NCBI RefSeq assembly: GCF_014898815.1
Contig: NW_026515548.1
Coordinates: 1,656,501-1,720,500, forward strand
Direction: 5' to 3'
Origin: Panonychus citri
Lineage: Eukaryota > Arthropoda > Arachnida > Trombidiformes > Tetranychidae
Length of the DNA: 64,000 nt
The translations under genes and the position numbers were made by a program. Under the pieces are notes generated by a model that was not told where the DNA came from, ran no database searches, and saw nothing but the letters and a program-made list of their open reading frames with translations. Positions 24,796 through 36,118 of this stretch are shown here, piece after piece; within the stretch, counting starts at the first letter, position 1, and every line of letters begins with the position of its first letter.

Positions 24796-26755
24796 TGAAG
24801 GTAACATTGATTTTTCCTGTTTGGTTTAATTGTTAACCTTGATTTAGTTCCAGGTGAGAAAAACATTAATGATGAACCACAATTGGATATAATTACAGGA
24901 ACAATTAAAGGTAAATCAGTTGACTTTCGTGGATCTAAAATCTATCAGTTTCTAAATATTCCGTTTGCTGAACCTCCAATAAATGACCTTCGTTTTAAAA
25001 AGCCGATACCAAAGAAACCCTGGAGAGGAGTAATAGACACCAACCAGTGGGGATCCTATTGTATTCAGAATCTTTATCCTGGTTTCAATACTAAATACAA
25101 GTTTGATGAAGATTGTCTTGTGTTGAATGTTTTCGTGACTCAATCCGCTATTAGGGATAAACAACAAGATGATGTTAGTCGACTAAGACCCGTTCTGGTT
25201 TGGTTTCATGGCGGAGGCTTTAATTTTGGTTCAGCAAATGTGCCTGAGTTTTACGATGGAACCGTTTTAGCAGCTCTTCATGATGTTATTGTGGTTACTG
25301 TTAACTATCGTCTGGGTCCTCTTGGTTTCTTGTATCTACCTGAATCAGATATTCCTGGAAACATGGGTCTTTGGGATCAAAAATTAGCATTACAATGGGT
25401 AAAGAAAAATATCAATTCTTTTGGTGGTGATTCTGATAGTGTGACTATTTTTGGTGAATCGGCTGGATCAATGTCTGTCTCTGCACATATTGTATCTCCA
25501 CAATCGAGAGGATTATTTAAAAATGCCATCATGCAAAGTGCATCGATTTACGATCTAGATCGTTGGACAATCAAAGATTTAAATACAAAATTTTCAAAGC
25601 CATTGGATGTCAACCGGGTGTCAATATTTCTTCATGTTTATCGTTGTACCAACCACTCAAATCACAAGTAACCAATGATCTCATGTTCTGGCCAATATCA
25701 GGAGATGAATTTTTACCTTCTAATCCCGAGTCTATTGTTTCAAGTGGAGGTGTTGATCCAAATATTAACGTTCTATTAGGAACTGTTGGTAATGAAGGAG
25801 CTTTTATGTTGATACTCAAAGATCCGATTACTTTCCATCCAATTAATCCATTGAATTTAACTTTACCTCATGCAAAGTATATTTTTGGAAAACTTTTTGG
25901 TAAATCGCTGATAAATTACTATTCTGATAGATATCTGGTTAATGTAGATCCAAATGATTCTGATAATATACGATTAGCTGTTAGTCAAGCTCTAGGAGAT
26001 ACAATTCTCACTTGTCCGACTTATGCTTTCGGTAGAGATTTAGTTAATTCTGGATTAACTAATGTGTATGCTTACTATCAATCTCAACGACCATCTCAGT
26101 CACTGCTTCCAATTGCAACGCCAAGTAAATGGTTACCTGCAACTCATGGTGATTGTATCCCAATGGTCTTTGGTCTCCCTCTTTTGAGACCAGAAAATTA
26201 CACTATCGATGACACAATATTGTCCATGATCATGATGGATGCTTGGGTTACCTTTGCTCGTGAAGGGTGAGTACGAGTGAATTGTTTTTCTAATATTTAC
26301 GAAGGATAATTAATTCGGTACTTTCGAAAATCTAACTATTTCAAGCGTGAGAATCATAAGCAGCCATGGACATAGATTATGAATGTTCTCAATTTATTAT
26401 TAATTGATTTCGGATAGTTAATGTAATACTTGTTCAATTGAATTAATTTTATACTTTTTCCCCAGTAAACCTCCGCCAATAGGTCAACAGTTATGGTCGC
26501 CTTGGAATAATGATTCTCATAAGACAATAACATTCGATGCAAATAAAATTGGTCAAACTGAATCTCAACCCATTGAATTTTGCTTAAAACATTGGCCTTT
26601 CCCGCTTGAAAGCCAATATCCATTAACGTTCGAACCTGGTAAGATAATTAAAATATCGAAAGTTATAGTTTTAACTTTTCAATTAATTTATTTTCTCATT
26701 TTATTTAACAGGAGCATTTTCCAAGATCGACGATCACGAACGTAGTGACCTTTAA
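24796..26755 (+). pseudogene. Carboxyl/cholinesterase 2, two frameshifts
   Basis: Very close relative of esterase 1 with the same three-exon plan: 24796-26266, 26466-26638, 26712-26755. Exon 2 is 173 bp, identical in length to esterase 1. Catalytic motifs GESAGSM, GTVGNEGAF and THGDC are all still encoded. The frame is broken twice. In the signal peptide a T run has 5 T where esterase 3 has 7. Near 25590 another T run is one base shorter than in esterases 1 and 3. The two losses total 3 bp, so the last part is back in frame with the ATG while about 260 codons between are not. Both are homopolymer differences, so a sequencing error is possible, but two in one gene argue for a recent pseudogene. 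Confidence 0.8.
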
Positions 26756-27405
26756 TTATCAGTCTAAATGAATCTTACTTCCCAATGCTATTGGATTGTA
26801 GATATTTTCTACTTTACTATGATTGATTGGATAAAAATTAGCAATTCAATGCATTTAAAGTTTTGATTATTCCACCAAACGGATAACGACACGTTATTAA
26901 ATTAGTTCAAAAAGACTAAGAAATATCGTCCGATTATTGAATACTAGTGATGTTTTTGGTTCTAAATATCTAATTATATTGTCGAAAGCTACTAGGATCG
27001 TGAAACAAACTTGGAGCAAAATATTCAGCAATAACTAGAACAATTATAATAATTAGAGCAATTACATAAATTATCACGATACTAATTAATTGATAAACGA
27101 ATTGAGAAAAAAGATAAGTTAGTAAATTAAAGATATTTTTCAAAAGTTCGTGAAGTTTGGATAAAATTTCAATCTTTTTACAAAGATACAAAGATAATAG
27201 ATAAGATTGTAAGGGGTGATCACTAAAAAACCGGACTAACGTTGTTCACTAATAGCGTTGAAACGGTTAATAGCAAAAATGTCCAAAATATATCGAATTG
27301 ATGCTAAGGAATCAGTTAATCAGTATGGCAAGTTTTATTGAAATTAAACAATCAATTAAAAAGTTGTGGTCTAAATTTGAGAGTTTTTTGTAAATTTGAT
27401 GCCAA
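26756..27405. other. Duplicated intergenic segment between esterase 2 and receptor 1
   Basis: Bases 26756-27200 match 34590-35045 closely as part of the esterase-receptor duplication; the copies then diverge until the receptor's last exon. A minus-strand open stretch at 26970-27191, hydrophobic with Ile/Leu/Val runs, is present in one copy and altered in the other. I do not recognise it and it may be chance. Confidence 0.5.
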
Positions 27406-28551
27406 TTAAACATCACGAATAATAAACGATAGACCAGCAAAAAATATAGTCAACATGATTGTGAAGAGAGTTGAGAAAAAATTAGGACCAATTAAAGTTG
27501 ATTTGAAAAATTTGAAGCCAATGTCATGACGAGTGACCCGATGGATGAACATGATCAACTGTGACAATAAAGAAAGAGAAAAATCAATCAAATCAAAAGA
27601 AAATTAGTTGTCATCTGAATTTACCTCAAACTTCATATCAGCTGATTCGTTGAATAGAGTTAATTTGTACAAATCATTGAGACAAAGATAAGATTTGATG
27701 TTAATCTGAATTAAACTGAAAGTCATGTGCAGAATTACACTCGGGCCGATGTAATGTGAGATTATTGATGATAAATGCCGATCGAAAATATAATCATTGA
27801 TGATTAGTTGATAAGAAGCGCAAATGAGACAAATAGCAAAGTAAAGATAAACGATCGATACGAAAACACCCAAAGTTCGTGCGAGATAATCGGTTAATTT
27901 GATGGTCTCACTGTAAATACGACGAATCTTTTTAATCTCTTGTAAATTTGGACCTTTTTCAACTTGAATTGAGATCAAATGATTAATGTAATTAAACGAA
28001 GCTGTGATCAGTATCGTCGAATCGACAAGTAAACAGAAATGGAGACAGCAAAAAAATGTCACAATTAGAATTCGATAGATTAGTCTGTACATAACTTGAA
28101 TGAATGAAATCCAATCAGTCGGAAGAGGAAGTTGATCTCTTATCATCCATGAGATCACGATGATCAAGAAGAACATGAAGAATATGATCTTGAACCGAAA
28201 CCTTTTTCTAAACACGAAACTATTATTAAACTGGTTCGAAGGCAGTTCGATATTCAACCAGAGTTGATGAATTTCGTTCATTATTGAATCACGAAAAGTC
28301 CATTGGTGAGTAATAAGAATGTAGAATAGAATTATATCTTCAGCCAGGAATCTGATGAATAGAACTCGTTGAGAATCAAATGTGAACGTGAAATGAATAA
28401 ATGTCTGATCGTAAATGGTTTGACCGATCAGAACCATTAGAATAATATTCCAACAAAGTTTTCTTTTCATTGAACATTTACTGAAAAAGAAAAACAATGG
28501 AAGATGCATTTGAACATAAGCAGGCGAAACATTCTCACCCTGGTCCATCAT
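27406..28551 (-). CDS. Gustatory receptor-like seven-transmembrane protein 1, 359 aa
   Basis: Insect/mite-type gustatory receptor, a ligand-gated chemosensory channel subunit in sensory neuron membranes. Exon 1 is 28551-27625 and exon 2 is 27558-27406, joined in phase 0. The last exon encodes IMFIHRVTRHDIGFKFF, then a final hydrophobic helix. This matches the MF-R-x(4)-GF pattern before helix 7 that is conserved in spider-mite receptors, including receptor 3 here. Several hydrophobic helices with aromatic residues and a basic intracellular loop (FRKRFRFKIIFF) are visible. Length is normal for the family. The ligand is unknown; gustatory is a family name, not a shown function. Confidence 0.8.
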
Positions 28552-29054
28552 GGAATCGACTTGAAATGAGAATAATTCAATAATTGGAAATCAGTTTACC
28601 GAGAGAATTCTAATCAAATCGATATTTTAACCCTCTAAGATTGAGCCAGTTCACAGCAAGAAAATCAAGTGATTAATTGTCCTGATAAAGGTCAGTTGAT
28701 TAAAGAATGGCCAGTTTGACGATTATCATTTAATTGACTTTTTTATTCAATAAAAATAGTAACAGAAAAATTTCTTACAATTGGTTTAGCTCAACATTGG
28801 GAAAAACATTCAAACAGTCGTTTTATTATAACAATTGCACTTAATTGTGAGACTTTTACAGGTTACTTTGATTAATGATTGAGTTAATTGTTCGTGGGTC
28901 AATAACATATCATTGGAAATAATTAATTTAGTCATGGGATGAATGTACGTATCGAGCGTTTGGCATAAAATTAGAAAATTATCAATACTCATCGCAAAAG
29001 TTGCGATGATAGCATGTGGTAACTGAAAACTTTTCAATAATCCTTTGTCTAGTA
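28552..29054. repeat. Dispersed local repeat block C, copy 1 (empty insertion site)
   Basis: From about 28655 this sequence recurs at 32335-32602 and 39755-40320. It starts near aatcaagtgattaattgtcc. The copy here lacks the 209-bp element that interrupts the third copy, so it shows the pre-insertion state around attaattt near 28924. A minus-strand open stretch at 28810-29037 (starting MKSFQLPHAIIATFAM) lies inside it. I do not recognise its product. Confidence 0.75.
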
Positions 29055-29272
29055 TCCAAGTAGATTATAGCCATTCGAAGCTAATTTTTTATGGTCAATA
29101 AACCGATTTAAACAAGAAAACATTGTCAAAGCCTTAGAAGCTTTTATGGGACAATCGAATGAACCAATTAAATCTCCGATTGCATTAGAAAGTATTTCAT
29201 CGAAGACATTGTTAGATAATCCAATTTGATTCAATATTGTGATCAAAGGTTTATTCAGATAAGCTTGACGTT
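29055..29272 (-). pseudogene. RdRP exon 4 fragment
   Basis: About 218 bp matching 42487-42704, the start of the last exon of the complete RdRP (residues LNQIGLSNNV through ASNGYNLLG). It is cut off on both sides and cannot encode a polymerase. It shows that a catalytic-exon copy once lay next to the truncated RdRP paralogue at 29603. Confidence 0.85.
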
Positions 29273-29602
29273 GACAATGACAAGTCTTACTACTCTATGT
29301 TCACAACTAAAGGATCACAAGAGATTCCACATGAGAGGGAAAAGTAGAAGGAAAAAAGAACCGCGAATTTCGATTAACTTTAAAGTTTCGAAAAAAAATC
29401 GCATTTCCACTCAAATAGATGCTGTTTATTAATCAGATTTTAAGGATGTAACTTGTATGATTGAATGAAGATAAAATCAGTTTTAATTAACTTTAAAGTT
29501 ACGAAAATTTACCGAAATTGACTCTATTTTTTTATCACATTCGAAGGACTCAATAGTAAAATTTTGTTCGACTTGATCGAAATTACATTCATGATTACCA
29601 AG

Positions 29603-31300
29603 TTAGTTGTGAAGTTTGTCGATTGTTTTTCTTTTGCAAGAAATCCAACTAGATTCAGTATTTGCTTGAACTAAAATTCCATTTAAAAAGATCTGAGAAA
29701 TCGAAGTTCCAAGATATCGCAGCGCTTGTGCTGTTATAAATCCATGTTCTTTGAATAATCTTTTTTGAACAATTCGTTCGATGAAATCAGTTCCAAATCG
29801 AACATCGTCCAAAAATTGGGTAAAGTCTTTTCCAGTGATGTCATATCTCCGAATGGAGAACGGACCACATGATGTATAAGATTTATCATCATCTTGAAAA
29901 TAGACGATAATAATACTATTTAGATTAACCCTTTCAAATATAAATTTTGTTCTGGACGGTGTTGGAGGCAGATAGAGCGTTCGGTTTGGTGTGAGAATTA
30001 TTTTCTTAACTAACTGATAATTTCGATTGACGCTTCTTTCGTGAGTATCATTTTTTAGACTGTGAAAAAGTGCAACAAAATCAGTTAAAGTATTTGTAAC
30101 TTCACCATGGACGATTTGTTCGAAAAATTGGTAAAGAACTTCAGTTAGAAGTTTTTCTTGGCCATCATCCAGTTTCGATTGAATAAAGAGGTAGAAAAGT
30201 TCTTTTGTACCATTAATGTAAAGATCGTCTTTAAATGCATATGAAAGCGAGGTGATACATTCTAGAGCGTATTTCACCTCGAATGGAAAATTGTTATCGA
30301 AAAGTTTATCAGAATAGTCGACACAATAAGTAGAAATTGGACTGAACACAAAGTGACGAGAGTTATCGAAAAAATTTGAATACATGACCTTTAAAATTTT
30401 AGCATATTCACGATAATCGGAGGAATCAGTTTTAATTTTAATCATAAAAGTGTTGCTTTTACCAATTGTTTCCGCTGAAATTATTGCATACTCAGGCCGG
30501 GCGATTGAATGATCGTTACCGATAAATTCCTCATTAACACTTTCAATGTAAAGTTTAGGTGGAAATTTAAGTCGAAAGTAAAACTCAATTCCATCATTCA
30601 GACTGGTTATGATTTCGGCGACACTATCAGGTTGGAACGTGAGTTTGCATCTTTTATCTTCGTAGGTCGATGTAACGGGATCATAGTAATTGATCTTGAA
30701 TTGAACTTTAAACGTTCCCTTGTTCTGAATAACAATATCCTTGAAAATTTTACAATTTGATGTGGTATGTTCAACGTTGAATTTTGACCCAAGGTCATTG
30801 AGATGTGTTACAAAACGGTTATCATTGATTAGATTACCGAACGTAAATGAAATAACATCCAAAGTTGTTGGTGTTATAGTACTAGAATCACATAATTTGT
30901 CCAATGTATCGACATCGAATTGCCAGAAAATATCAAATCCATCATCATTCGACATTGCCTGCATGAACGATTGTATCATTTCGCCCGCAAAAATATGTTC
31001 GATTACGGACAAAACAGCCGAAATAATGAAAGAATTGTTATTGGTCAAGAACTGAATAAATTTACGATTCACATCACTTTTTCTGCGATTAATTGGATTA
31101 ACTTTAAATTCACCACCATTAAAGCAATATAAATCATCCAATTTAGCTGATATTGGATTAATAAAAGCCAATGTACGGGCGATTTGGCCAAGAAAAGCGG
31201 GAATATCGGCCTCTCGTAACATTCCATCATAAAATATGGGAGTCAGTTGAAAATTTACTTTGATATTATCATCGTTTATGGTTTTGACGCTTAAGGCCAT
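29603..31300 (-). CDS. RdRP N-terminal-half protein 1, no polymerase domain, 565 aa
   Basis: Single open frame starting MALSVKTIND. It aligns throughout with the N-terminal half of the cellular RdRP at 40374-45327 and its relatives. Shared landmarks are the segment SFTFGNLIN-NRFVTHL, the IGKSNTFMIKI strand, and the stretch KKIILTPNRTLYLPP. The last corresponds to the pre-core RVILTPTRKL segment of the full enzyme. The protein ends just after YLGTSISQIFLNGIL, equivalent to FGASSSQLRDHGL, so the double-psi beta-barrels with the DxDGD metal site are absent. It is uninterrupted over 565 codons, unlike most surrounding duplicates. I infer a non-catalytic role, such as partner, decoy or regulator in small-RNA amplification. 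A recently truncated but still open relic is the alternative. Confidence 0.8.
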   Translation of the reverse strand: MALSVKTINDDNIKVNFQLTPIFYDGMLREADIPAFLGQIARTLAFINPISAKLDDLYCFNGGEFKVNPINRRKSDVNRKFIQFLTNNNSFIISAVLSVIEHIFAGEMIQSFMQAMSNDDGFDIFWQFDVDTLDKLCDSSTITPTTLDVISFTFGNLINDNRFVTHLNDLGSKFNVEHTTSNCKIFKDIVIQNKGTFKVQFKINYYDPVTSTYEDKRCKLTFQPDSVAEIITSLNDGIEFYFRLKFPPKLYIESVNEEFIGNDHSIARPEYAIISAETIGKSNTFMIKIKTDSSDYREYAKILKVMYSNFFDNSRHFVFSPISTYCVDYSDKLFDNNFPFEVKYALECITSLSYAFKDDLYINGTKELFYLFIQSKLDDGQEKLLTEVLYQFFEQIVHGEVTNTLTDFVALFHSLKNDTHERSVNRNYQLVKKIILTPNRTLYLPPTPSRTKFIFERVNLNSIIIVYFQDDDKSYTSCGPFSIRRYDITGKDFTQFLDDVRFGTDFIERIVQKRLFKEHGFITAQALRYLGTSISQIFLNGILVQANTESSWISCKRKTIDKLHN

Positions 31301-31828
31301 GATGTTCAAACAGATTAACAAATCTATAAGATTTATTATGTTGAAAAGTAGAGAAACTAAAGCAGTAATGTAAGCATTTATTAATAGAATTAAATCAAAG
31401 GGTAGTTTTACTACTGTAACAAGGAAGAGAGACTATTACCTAGTGCACAATTTCACAACAATTACTTTAATCATCGACCAATCAACAATTAAGAAACAAG
31501 CAAAGAGTAAAAACCTACTTTCTACTCTTTGAAACCAAATTTAAACCTAATCAACTCTCGTAACTTCAACAACACAATGACTTTGAAATGAACCAAGTTA
31601 AACAGGTTAGATTATCAGTAAAATCAACGATTAAATTGTTGGGCAATTTTCAAATATTCAAATAAAAAGAGTAACAATTAACAGATTAATATTTGAAAAA
31701 TTTTCGTTTTAATGATAACAACCAATGGAAAAAAGATAATTAAAAACAATGACAAGTTAAAAATATTTACAGGTAAAAACAATAATGAGGAAATAAAAAC
31801 ATTCAAGATTAATCATTTTCATGATGAA
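31301..31828. repeat. Conserved 5' flank of truncated RdRP paralogue, copy 1
   Basis: This flank is shared with 38362-39239 (interrupted there by a transposon) and 47417-47954. It includes ggttagattatcag and tgttgggcaattttcaaat. It separates each N-terminal-half RdRP from the next RdRP-like sequence upstream, so it is part of the duplicated unit and should contain its promoter. Confidence 0.75.
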
Positions 31829-32300
31829 TTAAACTTGAGCTTCTATAATGATTCCTTCCATGAATAATTCAGTTAGAGATGACCCATGATATTTGTATGA
31901 ATTTTTCGATAATAAGCCATGTTCACCAAAAAGTTTTCGACCGATCAGCTGTTTGAGGAAAAAAGTTCTACAATTGGAATCTTTTATCTGATTGGCGAAA
32001 TCAGATTCTCCAAATCCTTCGGATAAATAGGGATAAGGTGAGCTACATGCATGCGAATGATCATCATCTCTTAGATGAACTTTAATTAGACGTGAAAGGT
32101 CAGAATTTGCCGAGATGAATTTAGTTTCAGATGATGAAGGTGGAAGAAAATTGTTCTCATGGTGTTATTATTCGTTTCATACACTGAATTTTATCTTCGG
32201 TTTTCTGGCTAACTTCAGTTTCCTCGCCGATTGTTTTCACAAGAGCGTTTAAACTTTCGAAAGCATCAAGAACATCGGGATTACCATAGAAATAGGAATT
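31829..32300 (-). pseudogene. 3' fragment of RdRP-like protein 4, copy in unit I
   Basis: Matches the 3' third of the gene at 47955-49556, from its stop codon to the codons for RLFNSYFYGN. Homology then stops abruptly at aataggaatt and continues into block C. Several small deletions break the frame, for instance in the segment encoding RTIFLPPSS. It is not expressed as protein in any evident way. Confidence 0.85.
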
Positions 32301-32602
32301 ACAGATCATTGAGACAGAGTTAAGATTTGACAACAGGATAATCAAGTGATTAATTGTCCTGATAAAGGTTAGTTGATTAAAGAATGGGCAGTTTGACGAT
32401 TATCATTTAATTGACTTTTTTATTCAATAAAATAGTAACAGAAAATTTCATACAATTGGTTTAGCTCAACATTTGGAAAAACATTTAAACAATCGTTTTA
32501 TAATAACAATTGCGCTTAATTGTAAGACTTTACAGGTTACTTTGATTGATGATTGAGTTAATTGTTCGTGTATCTATAACAGATCATTGAAATAATTAAT
32601 TT
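32301..32602. repeat. Dispersed local repeat block C, copy 2
   Basis: Second copy of the block seen at 28655 and 39755. It is joined on its left to the RdRP-like protein 4 fragment exactly as in copy 3, so copies 2 and 3 derive from one rearranged ancestor. Confidence 0.8.
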
Positions 32603-32775
32603 GGCTAAACGATACTATAGCCACCTCTTTGATTGTCCTGAAGTTTTCGTGGTTGAAACCACTCATATGTGTACTATGAATTTGCGGAAATGTCCAGTTA
32701 CAGGGCTTCAATAACAGAAATTTGCATTGAGCTCAATGGGATAATTCTTGATTTTGCTGAATGGGTACTCAATCA
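32603..32775 (+). mobile_element. Truncated copy of the 209-bp 8-bp-TSD element
   Basis: Matches 40017-40190 (ggctaaacgatactatagcc end and interior), but its right end is missing. It is replaced by the start of the esterase 3 block. The element was therefore present before this duplication junction formed. Confidence 0.75.
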
Positions 32776-32872
32776 ATCTTATTTTAAATCATACCTGTTG
32801 ATGAGGATGCGAGGGAGTCACTAATCACTATTTGAATTGATTGTAATCAACTTCATTCACATTGTAATCACT

Positions 32873-34589
32873 ATGAAGGTAACATTGATTTTTTTCCTGT
32901 TTGGTTTAATTGTTAACCTTGATTTAGTTCCAGGTGAGAAAAACATTAATGGTGAACCACAATTGGATTTAATTACAGGAACAATTAAAGGTAAATCAGT
33001 TGACTTTCGTGGATCTAAAATCTATCAGTTTTTAAATATTCCGTTTGCTGAACCTCCAATAAATGACCTTCGTTTTAAAAAGCCGATACCAAAGAAACCC
33101 TGGAGAGGAGTAATAGACACCAACCAGTGGGGATCCTATTGTATTCAGAATCTTTATCCTGGTTTCAATATAAAGTTTGATGAAGATTGTCTAGTGTTGA
33201 ATGTTTTCGTGACTCAATCCGCTATTAGAGATAAACAACAGGATGACAATAGGCGATTGAGACCCGTTCTGGTTTGGTTTCATGGCGGTGGCTTTAATTT
33301 TGGTTCAGCAAATGTGCCTGAGTTTTACGATGGAACCGTTTTAGCCGCTCTTCATGATGTTATTGTGGTTACTGTTAACTATCGTCTTGGTCCTTTGGGT
33401 TTCTTGTATCTACCTGAATCAGATATTCCTGGAAACATGGGTCTTTGGGATCAAAGGTTAGCATTACAATGGGTAAAGGATAATATCAATTCTTTTGGTG
33501 GTGATTCTGATAGTGTGACTATTTTTGGTGAATCGGCTGGATCAATGTCTGTCTCTGCACATATTGTATCTCTACAATCCAGAGGATTATTTAAAAATGC
33601 CATCATGCAAAGTGCATCGATTTACGATCTAGATCGTTGGACAATCAAAGATTTAAATACAAAATTTTTCAAAGCCATTGGATGTCAACCGGGTGTCAAT
33701 ATTTCTTCATGTTTACTAACTTTTAAAAACTTTTTGGTAAATCGCTGATAAATTACTATTCTGATAGATATTTGGCTAATGTAGATCCAAATGATTCCGA
33801 TAATATACGATTAGCTGTTAGTCAAGCTCTAGGAGATACAATTCTCACTTGTCCGACTTATGCTTTCGGTAGAGATTTGGTTAATTCTGGATCAACTAAT
33901 GTATATGCTTACTATCAATCTCAACGACCATCTCAGTCACTGCTTCCAATGGCAACGCCAAGTAAATGGTTACCTGCAAGTCATGGTGATTGTATCCCAA
34001 TGGTCTTTGGTCTTCCTCTTTTGAGACCAGAAAATTACACTATCGATGACACAATATTGTCCATGATCATGATGGATGCTTGGGTTACCTTTGCTCGTGA
34101 AGGGTGAGTACGAGTGAATTGTTTATCTAATATCCACGAAGGATAATTAATTCGGTACTTTCGAAAATCTAACTATTTCAAGCGTGAGAATCATAAGCAG
34201 CCATGGACATAGATTATGAATGTTCTCAATTTATTATTAATTAATTTCGGATAGTTAATGTACTTGTTCAATTGAATTAATTTTATACTTTTTCTCCAGT
34301 AAACCTCCGCCAATAGGTCAACAGTTATGGTCGCCTTGGAATAATGATTCTCATAAGACAATAACATTTGATGCAAATAAAATTGGTCAAACTGAATCTC
34401 AACCCATTGAATTTTGCTTAAAACATTGGCCTTTCCCGCTTGAAAGCCAATATCCACTAACGTTCGAACCTGGTAAGACAATTACAATATCGAAAGTTAT
34501 AGTTTTAACTTTTCAATTAATTTATTTTCTCATTTTATTTAACCGGAGCATTTTCCAAGATCGACGATCACGAACGTAGTGACCTTTAA
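32873..34589 (+). pseudogene. Carboxyl/cholinesterase 3, internal deletion and lost splice acceptor
   Basis: Third esterase copy, with a good signal peptide (MKVTLIFFLFGL) and an intact nucleophile GESAGSM. About 248 bp present in esterase 2 (25641-25888) are replaced by roughly 10 bases near 33715. This removes about 80 residues including the catalytic acid loop GTVGNEGAF and shifts the frame into a stop at 33748. Downstream codons with THGDC remain but are out of frame. The acceptor before exon 3 reads aaccgg here against aacagg in esterase 2, so the AG is lost. Exon 2 (34300-34472) is still 173 bp. It cannot make an active enzyme; a truncated secreted protein of about 290 residues is conceivable. 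Confidence 0.93.
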
Positions 34590-35261
34590 CTATCAGTCTA
34601 AATGAATCTTACATCCCGATGATATTGGATTTGTAGATATTTTCTACTTTACTATGATTGATTGGATAAAAATTAGCAAATCAATGCATTTAAATTTTTT
34701 GATTATTCCACCAAATGGATAACAACTCGTAATTAAATTAGTTCAAAAAGACTAAGAATATCGTCCGATTATTGAATCCAGATGATGTTTTTGGTTCTAA
34801 ATATCTAATTATATTGTCGAAAGCTACTAGGATCTTGAAACAAACTTGGAGCAAAATATTCAGCAATAACTAGAACAATTATAATAATTAGAGCAATTAC
34901 ATAAATTATCACGATACTAATTAATTGATAAACGAATTGAGAAAAAAGATAAGTTAGTAAATTAAAGATATTTTTCAAAAGTTCGTGAAGTTTGGATAAA
35001 ATTTCAATCTTTTACAAAGATTCAGAGATAATAGATAAGATTGTAGTAGTATGAAACCATACGCTTCTGGGCCGGAAGTGGACATCTACTTCCAGACAGA
35101 CTAATTCCATCCAAAGCGTATGGGTTCAATGGCGCTGTTTTGCTTACTCAAGTTTAGAATGGTTAAAGTTATTAACGAAAGTCGAAGTCTTCAAGATAAT
35201 GGTTTGGTGTTTCAAAGATTCAGAGATGAACAATTAAATTGACTGTTTGCTTAATTGTAAG
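34590..35261. other. Duplicated intergenic segment with unique hairpin insert
   Basis: Bases 34590-35045 match 26756-27200. Then 35046-35260 is unlike the other copy and contains a strong palindrome: ccatacgctt at 35057-35066 pairs with 35114-35123. Inside it, ggaagt at 35074-35079 pairs with acttcc at 35088-35093. It could be a small structured RNA or the scar of an element. No protein is evident. Confidence 0.55.
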
Positions 35262-36118
35262 TTAAACATCACGAATAATAAACGATAGACCAGCAAAAAA
35301 TATAGTCAACATGATTGTGAAGAGAGTTGAGAAAAAATTAGGACCAATTAAAGTTGATTTAAAAAATTTGAAGCCAATGTCATTACGAGTGACCCGATGG
35401 ATGAACATGATCAACTGTGACAATAAAGAAAGAGAAAAATCAATCAAATCAAAAGCAAATTAGTTGTCACTTGAATTTACCTCAAACTTCATATCAGCTG
35501 ATTCGTTGAAGAGCGTTAGTTTGTACAAATCATTGAGACAAAGATAAGATTTAATATTAATCTGAATTAAACTGAAAGTCATGTGTAGAATTACACTTGG
35601 ACCCATGTAATGTGAGATTATTGATGATAAATGCCGATCGAAAATATAATCGTTGATGATTAGTTGATAAGAAGCGCAAATGAGACAAATAGCAAAGTAA
35701 AGATAAACGATCGATACGAAAACATCCAAAGTTCGTGCGAGATAATCGGTTAATCTGATGGTCTCACTGTAAATACGACGAATCTTTTTATCTCTTGCAA
35801 ATTTGGACCTTTTTCAACTTGAATTGAGATCAAATGATTAATGTAATTAAACGAGGCTGTGATCAGTATCGTCGAATCGACAAGTAAACAGAAATGGAGA
35901 CAGCAAAAAAATGTCACAATTAGAATTCGATAGATTAGTCTGTACATAACTTGAATGAATGAAATCCAATCAGTCGGAAGAGGAAGTTGATCTCTTATCA
36001 TCCATGAGATCGCGATGATCAAGAAGAACATGAAGAATATGATCTTGAACCGAAACCTTTTTCTAAACACGAAACTATTATTAAACTGGTTCGAAAGCAG
36101 TTCGATATTCAACCAGAG
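35262..36118 (-). pseudogene. Gustatory receptor-like copy 2, 5'-truncated and frameshifted
   Basis: Copy of receptor 1 with exon 2 intact at 35414-35262 and exon 1 present from about 36118 to 35481. The first ~100 codons are missing: homology to receptor 1 ends inside the codons for LWLNIELPSNQ and RdRP-derived sequence follows. A one-base deletion near 35790 (ctttttatctc against ctttttaatctc) also breaks the frame. Confidence 0.88.

Noticed and set aside
26970..27191. Small hydrophobic minus-strand protein beside receptor 1
   Set aside because: It is present because the segment is duplicated; the frame is altered in the second copy, and there is no recognised family. Left as unassigned.
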